Assembly: GCA_040385825.1 (NCBI GenBank)
Contig: JAZKGQ010000006.1
Location: forward strand, 248,001 to 312,000
Source of the DNA: JANNNF01 sp040385825
GTDB lineage: Bacteria; Pseudomonadota; Alphaproteobacteria; Rhodobacterales; Rhodobacteraceae
Length of the DNA stretch: 64,000 nucleotides
Direction: 5' to 3'
Shown here: positions 52,413-58,575 of the stretch, one piece after another
Layout of the letters: each line of letters starts with the position of its first letter
Numbering within the stretch: the stretch's first letter is position 1
The notes under the pieces: model-generated
The model's database searches: none
What the model was told of the DNA's origin: nothing
Seen by the model: only the letters and a program-made list of their open reading frames with translations
Position numbers and translations under genes: made by a program

Positions 52413-53489
52413 ATGTTCGGATGGTTGAAACGAAAACCGGCAAACGAAACCCGGTCCAGCGGGTCGGGCTATACCGCCGCGATCATGGCAGCGCGCGAGT
52501 CCTACATTAGCGGGGCATCTGGCTTGGGCGAGTTGACCGCCACGGTGCAAGCCTGTGTGACCCTGTGGGAAGGCGCGTTCGCCCTTGCCGATGTGGCGGG
52601 CACCGACATGCTGACGCGGGCACATATGGCCCTGCTGGCGCGCTCTGTGGCGCTGCGCGGGGAAGCGGTCATGCTAATCACCGGCGCGGGGCTGTTGCCC
52701 TGTGCGGATTGGGACTTGTCCACCCGTGGCGGCATCCCGCGCGCTTACCGGCTGTCTGTGTCAGAGGCGGGCGGCAGTCGCACCGAAACCGCCCTTGCGG
52801 CAGAGGTCATTCACCTGCGCATCGGATCGGACATGGTGGCCCCGTGGTCAGGGTCTGCCCCATTGCGGCGGGCCAGCCTCACGGCAAGCCTGTTGCAAGA
52901 GGTGGAAAGCGCCTTGCGCGATGTGTACCGCGATGCGCCTTTGGGTTCGGTGATCCTACCCCTGCCGGATGGATCATCCGACGATATGGCGGTGATGCGA
53001 TCCTCTTTCCGGGGCCGTCGCGGTTCCACGCTGATTGTCGAGGGTGTGGCGCAGGCAACGGCGGCGGGCATGAATCCGCAGATCGGGCAGCGGGCAGATC
53101 AGATCGGCCCTGACCTGTCGCGTTCGATGACGGCTGAAACCCTCATGGCGGCGCGGGATTCGATCTGTGGCGCGTTCGGCGTCCTGCCGGGGCTGATGTA
53201 CCGCGCCACCACCGGGCCGATGGTGCGCGAGGCACAGCGGCATCTTGCCGGGTGGGTGCTGCAACCCATTGCCGAAGTGCTGGCAGAGGAATGCAGCGCC
53301 AAACTCGGCACTGAGGTGATGATCGACGTGGGCAGGCCATTGCAGGCGTTCGACGCAGGCGGGCGGGCGCGGGCCTTGTCGCAGATCATCGAAGCCATGG
53401 GGCGGGCCAAGGAACTGGGCCTGTCACCGGCACAAATGGAATCGGCCTTGCTGTCTGTCAACTTCGGCGGCGGCGACGGTCTGGCATAG
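52413..53489 (+). CDS. Phage portal protein, HK97 type
   Basis: This 358-residue protein is the 12-fold portal ring through which DNA enters the head. The N-terminus MFGWLKRK is typical, followed by TVQACVTLWEGAFALADV, RSVALRGEAVML, AEVIHLRIGSDMVAPWSGSAPL (conserved P-loop-like I-H-x-R segment) and FGVLPGLMYRATTGPMVREAQRHLAGWVLQPIAEVLAEE, the stem/clip signature with a long helix. It is slightly short compared with about 400 residues for HK97, but both ends are normal. It follows the protease by 1 base and is the last gene of the head operon. Confidence 0.88.
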   Translation: MFGWLKRKPANETRSSGSGYTAAIMAARESYISGASGLGELTATVQACVTLWEGAFALADVAGTDMLTRAHMALLARSVALRGEAVMLITGAGLLPCADWDLSTRGGIPRAYRLSVSEAGGSRTETALAAEVIHLRIGSDMVAPWSGSAPLRRASLTASLLQEVESALRDVYRDAPLGSVILPLPDGSSDDMAVMRSSFRGRRGSTLIVEGVAQATAAGMNPQIGQRADQIGPDLSRSMTAETLMAARDSICGAFGVLPGLMYRATTGPMVREAQRHLAGWVLQPIAEVLAEECSAKLGTEVMIDVGRPLQAFDAGGRARALSQIIEAMGRAKELGLSPAQMESALLSVNFGGGDGLA

Positions 53490-53671
53490 GGTCGGGATGC
53501 ACCCTGCGGCACGTGTGAAGGCCGCGAAGCATCTGGGCAGGTTGCGCCCGCCTGGGCATGGGCAACGCAACCCCGTAAGTCGGCGAGTGGGCAAACCCCG
53601 ACAGAACGCGGCCCACCCCTTTCGGGGGCGTGGCGTTCATTCCAAGCGGCGCGCGGCCCTTGGAAGGCGGA
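53490..53671 (+). other. Untranslated 3' stretch of the head operon with several hairpins
   Basis: No convincing gene is seen between the portal stop and the terminator. Short stems are visible: CACCCC/GGGGCGTG type near 53613-53635 and TTCCAAG/CTTGGAA near 53640-53664. This might be a structured 3' UTR, a small RNA or a packaging recognition site. Confidence 0.35.
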
Positions 53672-53700
53672 GGGGTCTATGTTCAACATAGACCCCTTTT
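53672..53700 (+). terminator. Strong Rho-independent terminator of the head operon
   Basis: GGGGTCTATG (53672-53681) and its exact complement CATAGACCCC (53687-53696) form a 10-bp stem with a 5-base loop, followed by TTTT. It isolates the structural genes from the regulatory right half. Confidence 0.9.
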
Positions 53701-53755
53701 GCTGCTACCCTCCATAGTGTGGAGGGTGTCGGCACCGGCGACGCCCTTCCCGGCC

Positions 53756-54082
53756 TTAGTCTTTCTGGACGCGGTCAAGCCAATAGGCGGTTTGTTCGTC
53801 CGACAACCCTGATTCTTTAAGGAGGCCCACAAATTTCTCTATCGCTTGAGTCCTTTCGGTCCCCGGCCGCGCAACTTTGATATTTTTGCCTATTGCTATG
53901 ATCATCCTCGCCACACTTGCGTCAAACGATTCTGGCGATGGATACCGTTCATCGAGCGTTGCCACAATTTCGGCGTTCATGCTGCGGCCGTTCTGGTCAG
54001 CCGCTGCCTTGATCCGGTCGCGCATCCCTTCGGGCAATCGAAGCATGAATTTGTCGCTTTCGCGGCTTATCGGGGCAGCCAT
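53756..54082 (-). CDS. Arc-family ribbon-helix-helix DNA-binding protein
   Basis: This 108-residue putative repressor has an N-terminal ribbon-helix-helix: beta strand SDKFMLRLPEGMRDRIKAAADQNGRSMNAEIVATLDE, with the Arc/Mnt pattern. The remaining 60 residues look helical and may mediate oligomerisation (EKFVGLLKESGLSDEQTAYWLDRVQ). The start at 54082 is chosen by the Arc N-terminus. It is divergent from another small RHH gene, and three GTCACGGTGAC-like palindromes lie in the shared promoter region, probably its operators (inference). It may hold the element's lysogeny-like silent state. Confidence 0.82.
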   Translation of the reverse strand: MAAPISRESDKFMLRLPEGMRDRIKAAADQNGRSMNAEIVATLDERYPSPESFDASVARMIIAIGKNIKVARPGTERTQAIEKFVGLLKESGLSDEQTAYWLDRVQKD

Positions 54083-54104
54083 ATCGTTCCTCACGTTGCA
54101 CCAT

Positions 54105-54170
54105 GTCACCGTGACACAAGAAATGTGTTGACGCCATGGCGGCACGGTGACACTACTGAGTCACGGTGAC
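54105..54170. promoter_or_regulatory. Triple palindromic operator between divergent RHH genes
   Basis: GTCACCGTGAC (54105-54115), GCACGGTGAC (54142-54151) and GTCACGGTGAC (54160-54170) are three copies of one near-palindrome in a 104-base gap. TTGACG at 54128-54133 lies between the first two and may be a -35 box for the rightward gene. Confidence 0.65.
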
Positions 54171-54186
54171 ATTACGCGAGGCGACC

Positions 54187-54342
54187 ATGACCGACCGCAA
54201 GCCCCTTCAACTGCGCCTACCCTGTGATCTCAAAGCATGGCTCAAGGCCGAAGCCGACAAGAACGCCTCATCCCAGAACTCTGAAGTGATCCGGGCGATC
54301 CGGGCCGCGATGACCCGCACCGACCTGCACCCCACCACCTGA
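54187..54342 (+). CDS. Small ribbon-helix-helix (Arc-like) protein
   Basis: This 51-residue protein is an almost minimal RHH fold: strand PLQLRLPCDLKAWLKAEADKNASS and second helix NSEVIRAIRAAM. The start ATG 54187 follows GCGAGGCG at 54179-54186. It is shorter than a length-filtered gene caller would keep, but its sequence is typical of Arc-type DNA-binding proteins. Divergent from the larger RHH gene, it shares the triple operator and may act antagonistically, like a Cro-CI pair (inference). Confidence 0.7.
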   Translation: MTDRKPLQLRLPCDLKAWLKAEADKNASSQNSEVIRAIRAAMTRTDLHPTT

Positions 54343-54360
54343 ACCGAAGGAATCAATGCC

Positions 54361-54603
54361 ATGACCAAACACACCCGCATTTCTCGGGCCGATACCGGCT
54401 TGCCTGCTGCCGAGCCCTGCGGCGTCCTTGCGCCTGCCGTATGGAATGAGCTGCATGACTTCCTGACCCTGGCGCTGGATGCCTTGGGCGAGCGCCCCGA
54501 GGACTTCAACCCGGCGTTCCTGCGCAATGCCGTCATTCACCAGCGCCTTGCAATCCGCATCAGCCACGGGGCCATGGAACGGCTGCAAGTGGCATCGGCA
54601 TGA
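54361..54603 (+). CDS. Small element protein, hypothetical
   Basis: This 80-residue protein starts MTKHTRISRADTG. The middle is predicted helical (VWNELHDFLTLALDALGERPEDF). Family not recognised. AAGGAA lies 9 bases before the ATG. Its TGA overlaps the start of the next small gene in an ATGA, supporting both frames. It is in the early, regulatory right half of the element, downstream of the small RHH gene. Confidence 0.6.
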   Translation: MTKHTRISRADTGLPAAEPCGVLAPAVWNELHDFLTLALDALGERPEDFNPAFLRNAVIHQRLAIRISHGAMERLQVASA

Positions 54604-54821
54604 CCGCGCACGAGGTATCCCGCGAACTGGGCGAACACCTTGGCAACATGCAAGACAAGGCGCTGTTGATTGAAAACCTGATGGCCGTACTCTGTGCCGC
54701 CATAGCAGACCCGGCGCGGTCGGACTTGTGCCTGACGGTGATCGAGGCGGCCGAAAAGGTGGCGAACGAAATTAATTGCGGTCTGGACTCGGTGAGTTTG
54801 CACAAGGCGCGGGCGGCTTGA
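54600..54821 (+). CDS. Small element protein, hypothetical
   Basis: This 73-residue acidic, helix-rich protein (HEVSRELGEHLGNMQDKALLIENLMAVLCAAI) is probably an all-helical small protein. Family not recognised. Translationally coupled (ATGA) to the preceding gene. The stop at 54819-54821 lies right before the inverted-repeat operator, so it ends this short operon. Confidence 0.55.
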   Translation: MTAHEVSRELGEHLGNMQDKALLIENLMAVLCAAIADPARSDLCLTVIEAAEKVANEINCGLDSVSLHKARAA

Positions 54822-54872
54822 TTAACTTAGCGCAACAGGAATTGACAACTATTTCCTTTCGCGCTAGGTTAA
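54822..54872 (+). promoter_or_regulatory. Promoter with 12-bp inverted-repeat operator upstream of the xis/int operon
   Basis: TTAACTTAGCGC (54822-54833) and GCGCTAGGTTAA (54861-54872) are complementary at 11 of 12 positions. Between them is TTGACA (54842-54847), a consensus -35 box. The expected -10 (TAGGTT at 54865-54870, 17-base spacer) falls within the second arm. A dimeric regulator binding both arms would block or bend this promoter. Confidence 0.6.
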
Positions 54873-54891
54873 CGCAAGCGAGGTGAAGGTT

Positions 54892-55665
54892 ATGGCGTCT
54901 GCTGCAAAACTGATCGAGGCATTGGCGACGGAGATCGGCTGGAGCAATCCGACCGTTGAAGCGTACGCGCTCGAGCTTCGGCGCATGTCTTGGTGGCCGA
55001 AAACAAAGCGCGGGCGCGGCGCTTCATCTATCACCGTATCGGATGCGGCAAAGCTGTTGCTCTCTATCCTGTCCGATGGTCCGAAGTCTCTCGCAACGTC
55101 TGAGAATGACGGCCTTTCTAAGTTTGACGGAACCGGCTTCTTTCTCCGCTACGCGAACCTCGGGTTTTCCAAGACGGGATGGAATTCCGCAATCTACAAC
55201 GCGCTGTGTGCTGAGATGGGTTTGACAGAAAATGCACTGTTTCTGGACTTTCTGACGGCAATCTTGACGCTGTTTGTCGAAGGCAAAGCAGACCAGATCA
55301 TCCGCAATGTGGAAAAGCCATTCGTTCACAAATGGGATTACACGGGGCCAGAGTTGACAGTCTCAATCGGCGGGCCGTTTCCGACAGGGACAATCGAATT
55401 TTACTTTGCCGACGCGTTTGCGGCGAAGCTGCTTGCGCTGGACATTGATCCCGTTGAGATCGGCGGGCAGCAGTCTTTCGTGTTCCTGCACCAGTTTTAT
55501 GCTTGGCACGATGCGGCAGCAGAGCGGGGCGAAGCCGTCGAACACTGGGGTAAGCTGCTGCTCGGCGTTAGTGAATACACCGCCAAGGGCTTGCGCTTTG
55601 AGAAGGCATTTGGTGGGCGCGAATTGTCGGCGTGTGCCCGCGTTCTGTCGGGGGATGCCGACTGA
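54892..55665 (+). CDS. Element protein with N-terminal HTH-like region, function unknown
   Basis: This 257-residue protein has lower GC than its neighbours. The first 65 residues (KLIEALATEIGWSNPTVEAYALELRR then KTKRGRGASSITVSDAAKLLLSIL) resemble an HTH-containing module seen in alphaproteobacterial phage proteins (judged by eye). The rest is unrecognised and could be a regulator or cargo. ATG 54892 has GAGGTGAAG upstream; GTG 54883 is an alternative. It is driven by an operator-flanked promoter and overlaps the next gene by ATGA, so it is the first gene of the operon with the excisionase-like and integrase genes. A role in deciding excision or in phage sensing is inference. Confidence 0.65.
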   Translation: MASAAKLIEALATEIGWSNPTVEAYALELRRMSWWPKTKRGRGASSITVSDAAKLLLSILSDGPKSLATSENDGLSKFDGTGFFLRYANLGFSKTGWNSAIYNALCAEMGLTENALFLDFLTAILTLFVEGKADQIIRNVEKPFVHKWDYTGPELTVSIGGPFPTGTIEFYFADAFAAKLLALDIDPVEIGGQQSFVFLHQFYAWHDAAAERGEAVEHWGKLLLGVSEYTAKGLRFEKAFGGRELSACARVLSGDAD

Positions 55666-56021
55666 TGGCCGCAAGCCCCGCCCTGTTGCCTGTCTATGTG
55701 ACCCCTGCCGATCTGGCGGGGCATCTGGGCATTTCAGTGCGGACATTGCGGAAAAAGGCCACTGACGCGCAAGCTTGCCGTGTCATCGGCAAAACGATGA
55801 TCTTTCTGCCCGAAGATATTCCTCTGCTTATGGAGGCTTTGAAGCCATGCCCCACGAAATCTACAAGCGCGGCGAAATCTGGCACTATCGCGGGACAGTA
55901 TCCGGCAGGCGACTACGCGGCACTTGCGGCACGTCTGACAAAGGCATCGCCCAAAGGGTCGCAGCGGAAGCCGAAGCAAAACAGTGGAAGCGTCATCTTG
56001 ATGGACCGGGGGCGCAAGTGA
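55665..56021 (+). CDS. Excisionase-like winged-helix (MerR/AlpA-type) DNA-binding protein
   Basis: This 118-residue protein carries an N-terminal HTH of the excisionase type: YVTPADLAGHLGISVRTLRKKATDAQACRVIGKTMIFLPEDIPLLMEAL, with the helix-turn-helix followed by a wing and the aliphatic pattern of DNA-binding excisionases/AlpA. The C-terminal 55 residues are basic and overlap the start of the integrase gene by 175 bases in another frame. The ATG at 55665 overlaps the preceding stop. Direct coupling to the integrase supports a role as recombination directionality factor (inference). Confidence 0.75.
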   Translation: MAASPALLPVYVTPADLAGHLGISVRTLRKKATDAQACRVIGKTMIFLPEDIPLLMEALKPCPTKSTSAAKSGTIAGQYPAGDYAALAARLTKASPKGSQRKPKQNSGSVILMDRGRK

Positions 56022-56863
56022 CCTTCGCACAAGCCACACTCGCATACCTGGACGCTGAGAAGCCGTCGCGCTTCATCGCCAAGGTGGCAGCTCACTGGAA
56101 AGATACTGCGATCCGAGAAATCACCTCGGGCGGCATCAAGCAGTCTGCTATCACGCTCTATCCCAAGGCCAAGGGCGCGACCCGCAACCGCCAAGTGATC
56201 GTCCCGACGCAAGCCATAATCAATCACGCGGCAGCGCTGGGCTGGTGCATCCCGATCAAGGTGAAGCGGTTCGACATTGAAGCAAAGTCAAAAGACCCGG
56301 CAACTGTTGAATGGGTGCAAGCCTTCGCCGCACATGCTTCGCCGCACTTGGGCGCTTTGTGCTTGTTCATGTTTGGCACCGGCGCGCGCATCGGTGAGGC
56401 CGTGCGCATGACCTGGCGCGATGTGGATCTGTCCACCCGGTTCGCCACCTTATCCGGCCGCAAGCCAAAGCCGTGGACCCGTCGCGCGCATCTGCCCCCG
56501 CCTGTCTGGGCCGCAATGGCAAACATCGGCGGGGACCGCAAATCTGACGATCTGGTGTTCGGCTATCTCGAGGCGGGCAACGTCAAGCAAGTTTGGGACA
56601 ACGCTATAACCCGCGCAGGCATCGCCCGACTGACCCCGCATTCCTGCCGCCACGGCTTTGCCACGACGCTGTTGCAGGCCGGGAAAGACCCCAAGACCGT
56701 CGCCACAATGGGCGGCTGGAAGGACGTTGCCACGGTGATGAAATACTACGCCCACGCTGTAAATGATCCGACCGTGACGGATGCGCTTTTTGGCACAAAT
56801 CTGACACAAGGCCAAATCGCGCAACAGGTAACTATCAGCAAAACAAGGAAAAAACAGGCATGA
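55847..56863 (+). CDS. Tyrosine-type site-specific integrase
   Basis: This 338-residue enzyme inserts and excises the element at the 29-bp core in the serC leader. The N-terminal part has a short arm-binding-like region (EIYKRGEIWHYRGTVSGRR). The core-binding domain is around 60-140. The catalytic residues are R181 (TGARIGEAVRMTW), H265 and R268 (PHSCRHGFATT), W291 (MGGWKDV), and the nucleophile Y301 (KYYAH). All are intact. ATG 55847 is chosen because the conserved N-terminus starts there. The 3' end contains the subterminal 20-bp repeat, and the stop lies 6 bases before attR. Confidence 0.92.
   Translation: MPHEIYKRGEIWHYRGTVSGRRLRGTCGTSDKGIAQRVAAEAEAKQWKRHLDGPGAQVTFAQATLAYLDAEKPSRFIAKVAAHWKDTAIREITSGGIKQSAITLYPKAKGATRNRQVIVPTQAIINHAAALGWCIPIKVKRFDIEAKSKDPATVEWVQAFAAHASPHLGALCLFMFGTGARIGEAVRMTWRDVDLSTRFATLSGRKPKPWTRRAHLPPPVWAAMANIGGDRKSDDLVFGYLEAGNVKQVWDNAITRAGIARLTPHSCRHGFATTLLQAGKDPKTVATMGGWKDVATVMKYYAHAVNDPTVTDALFGTNLTQGQIAQQVTISKTRKKQA
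56789..56808 (+). repeat. Subterminal 20-bp direct repeat, right copy
   Basis: Exact match to 46287-46306, same orientation, 61 bases inside attR and within the integrase coding sequence (residues FGTNLTQ). Confidence 0.6.
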
Positions 56864-56869
56864 ACCAAA

Positions 56870-56898
56870 CCCTTCGTTGGGGAAGGGTGTCCCAAGAC
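56870..56898 (+). repeat. Right attachment core (attR), 29 bp
   Basis: Exact copy of the left core. The sequence that follows (56899 onward) is the native upstream flank of serC, with CCG..CGG-type pairing potential on the minus strand continuing the serC leader, and it now lies between the integrase and serB. Confidence 0.9.
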
Positions 56899-57011
56899 CG
56901 CGTTTACGGGGGGTCACGGGCTGGCGCAAGGGGGATTTTCGTCGTAAAGCGCCCCATCAGCGCAGATTTGCGACACCCGGCCCGTCGGGCACGCCACTAT
57001 CGGAAACAGCC

Positions 57012-57887
57012 ATGTTCACAGCCACCCTTCTGACCAACCCCGACCGCCCCGTGCTGGACCGCGTGACGGTCGAGTCCCTGCGCAATGCCTGGGGCGGCGG
57101 AGATGCCGTCTGGCTCGACCCCGGTGTGGCGGCGGAATTTGCCGTGCACGCGGTGCCTGCCAACCTGTGGGACGTGTGGGCAGGCCTGCAAGCCATCGGC
57201 ATCGATCTGGCCGTGCAACCCACCGCCAACCGCCGCAAGCGCCTGCTGATCGCCGATATGGACAGCACGATGATCCAGCAGGAATGTATCGACGAACTGG
57301 CCGATGAAGCTGGCGTTGGCCCTTACGTCGCCGACATCACCGCCCGCGCGATGAACGGCGAGCTGGATTTCGACGCGGCCCTGCGCGAACGGGTCGGCCT
57401 GCTGAAAGGCTTGGCCCAAGCCACCATCGCCACCGTGATTCGCGACCGCATCACCCTGATGCCGGGGGGGGCCGTGCTGCTGGCCACCATGAAGGCGAAC
57501 GGCGCCCATGCGGCGCTGGTGTCGGGCGGCTTCACCGCCTTTACCGGCGCCATCGCGGCGACCTTGGGCTTTGACGAACATCGCGCCAATGTGCTGCATA
57601 TGGCGGGCGGCAAGCTGACCGGAACGGTCGCCGAACCCATCCTTGGCAAAGCGGCCAAGGTGGCGGCCTTGCAAGAGATCTCGGCCCGGCTTGGCCTGAC
57701 CCCGCAGGACGCGATTGCTGTGGGCGACGGGGCGAACGACCTTGGCATGTTGGGCCTTGCGGGCGCGGGAGTGGCCCTGCACGCCAAGCCGTCGGTTGCC
57801 GCGCAATGCGATATCCGCATCAATCATGGCGACCTGACGGCGCTGCTGTACCTGCAAGGCTACACGCGTGAGGAATTTGCCCCCTGA
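57012..57887 (+). CDS. serB: Phosphoserine phosphatase
   Basis: This 291-residue HAD-family enzyme does the last step of serine synthesis, phosphoserine to serine. The nucleophile motif is IADMDSTMIQQE (D82, D84), motif II is in LVSGGFTAFTGAI, and motif III/IV is VGDGANDLGMLG. The N-terminal region of about 75 residues resembles the degenerate ACT-like part of SerB. ATG 57012 is chosen by family start; the open frame upstream runs through the attachment core. It would be divergent from serC-serA in the uninserted chromosome, so all three serine genes share one locus split by the element. Confidence 0.95.
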   Translation: MFTATLLTNPDRPVLDRVTVESLRNAWGGGDAVWLDPGVAAEFAVHAVPANLWDVWAGLQAIGIDLAVQPTANRRKRLLIADMDSTMIQQECIDELADEAGVGPYVADITARAMNGELDFDAALRERVGLLKGLAQATIATVIRDRITLMPGGAVLLATMKANGAHAALVSGGFTAFTGAIAATLGFDEHRANVLHMAGGKLTGTVAEPILGKAAKVAALQEISARLGLTPQDAIAVGDGANDLGMLGLAGAGVALHAKPSVAAQCDIRINHGDLTALLYLQGYTREEFAP

Positions 57888-57904
57888 CCCTGCCCCAGAC
57901 ATGC

Positions 57905-57934
57905 AAAACGCCCGCACCTTTCGGTACGGGCGCA
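57905..57934 (-). terminator. Rho-independent terminator of rpsO
   Basis: On the minus strand a stem of about 10 bp (GCGCCCGTACC with GGTGCGGGCG) and a GAAA tetraloop are followed by TTTT (57908-57905). It also lies just behind the convergent serB stop. Confidence 0.8.
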
Positions 57935-57956
57935 TGTCAGGCGATGCAGGGGGCGC

Positions 57957-58226
57957 TTAGCGGCGCAGGCCCAGACGTGCGATAAGCGACGTGTAACGGC
58001 CTTCGTTCTTGCCCTTCAGATAGTCCAGCAGTTTGCGGCGCTGTGCCACCATCATCAACAGACCACGACGCGAGTGGTTGTCTTTCTTGTGGCCCTTGAA
58101 GTGTTCGGTCAGCGTGGCAATCCGCGACGACAGAATGGCCACCTGAACTTCCGGCGAGCCGGTGTCGTTCTCTTTGGTGGCATATTCCTTGATCAGGCGG
58201 GCTTTTTCTTCGACGGTGATCGACAT
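57957..58226 (-). CDS. rpsO: 30S ribosomal protein S15
   Basis: This 89-residue primary-binding ribosomal protein joins 16S rRNA helices 20-22 and early assembly of the platform. The sequence is complete: EYATKENDTGSPEVQVAIL, the HFKGHKKDNHSRRGLL rRNA-binding loop and YLKGKNEGRYTSLIARLGLRR at the C-terminus. The start at 58226 has AGGAG 7 bases upstream. It is often placed near truB and rbfA; here it is separated from truB by an RTX gene and a DUF1643 gene. Its leader (58227-58320) may carry an S15 autoregulatory structure, which was not identified. Confidence 0.98.
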   Translation of the reverse strand: MSITVEEKARLIKEYATKENDTGSPEVQVAILSSRIATLTEHFKGHKKDNHSRRGLLMMVAQRRKLLDYLKGKNEGRYTSLIARLGLRR

Positions 58227-58575
58227 CGTGATCTCCTGTTAAGAGGGTGAAGGCGCAGGCCGGGATGTCGTCCAGCAAGGCCGGGGTATCGCCATGACCA
58301 TGGCAGATGCGCGCCTATAGGGCGTTTTCGCCGAAATGGGAAGGCGCAACTTGTCCCGCCTCGGCAGGTGCCCCTTGCCCGCGCCGGTCACATGTCTTTA
58401 ACCGTCGTGACAAAAACTCTGCCGCCCGCAACCGCAGAGGGTATCACCCAAACCCGAATCGTGGCATGTTACCTGTGTATTTCTTGTTTTCTGTCAAAAG
58501 GTTAACAGGAAAAATGGTTAACGCCGTGGGGTGCGGCGTGGCTTCGGGGTCTTGGTCGGGTGTAAGGAACGTCAG
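58227..58575. other. Divergent intergenic region rpsO / RTX gene
   Basis: This 349-base gap holds promoters for both sides. Visible items are a hairpin CTCTGC/GCAGAG near 58417-58438, a GAATC (CcrM methylation site type) near 58456, and two direct copies of GGTTAAC (58500-58506 and 58516-58522) about 60 bases before the RTX gene. No gene or known RNA is recognised. Confidence 0.4.

Larger units (their letters stand above)
46149..56898 (+). mobile_element. Integrated 10.75-kb phage satellite-like element (capsid-forming, tail-less)
   Basis: The element is bounded by a perfect 29-bp direct repeat (46149-46177 and 56870-56898) and inserted between serC and serB. Gene order left to right: 72-residue coupled ORF, RepA-like ATPase, iteron array, head-tail connector, large terminase, HNH, major capsid, prohead protease, portal, terminator, divergent ribbon-helix-helix genes, small ORFs, wHTH regulator-like gene, excisionase-like gene and tyrosine integrase. 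No tail tube, tape measure, baseplate, fibre, holin or endolysin genes are present, and the element has intact ends. That fits a capsid-forming phage-inducible island rather than a decayed prophage. Confidence 0.88.

Noticed and set aside
53497..53691. 64-codon frame after the portal gene
   Set aside because: Basic, low-complexity composition, no ribosome-binding site, and it runs through the terminator stem.
58500..58522. CtrA box from the paired GGTTAAC motifs
   Set aside because: The distance between the TTAA elements is 12 bases, not the 7 of the CtrA consensus.
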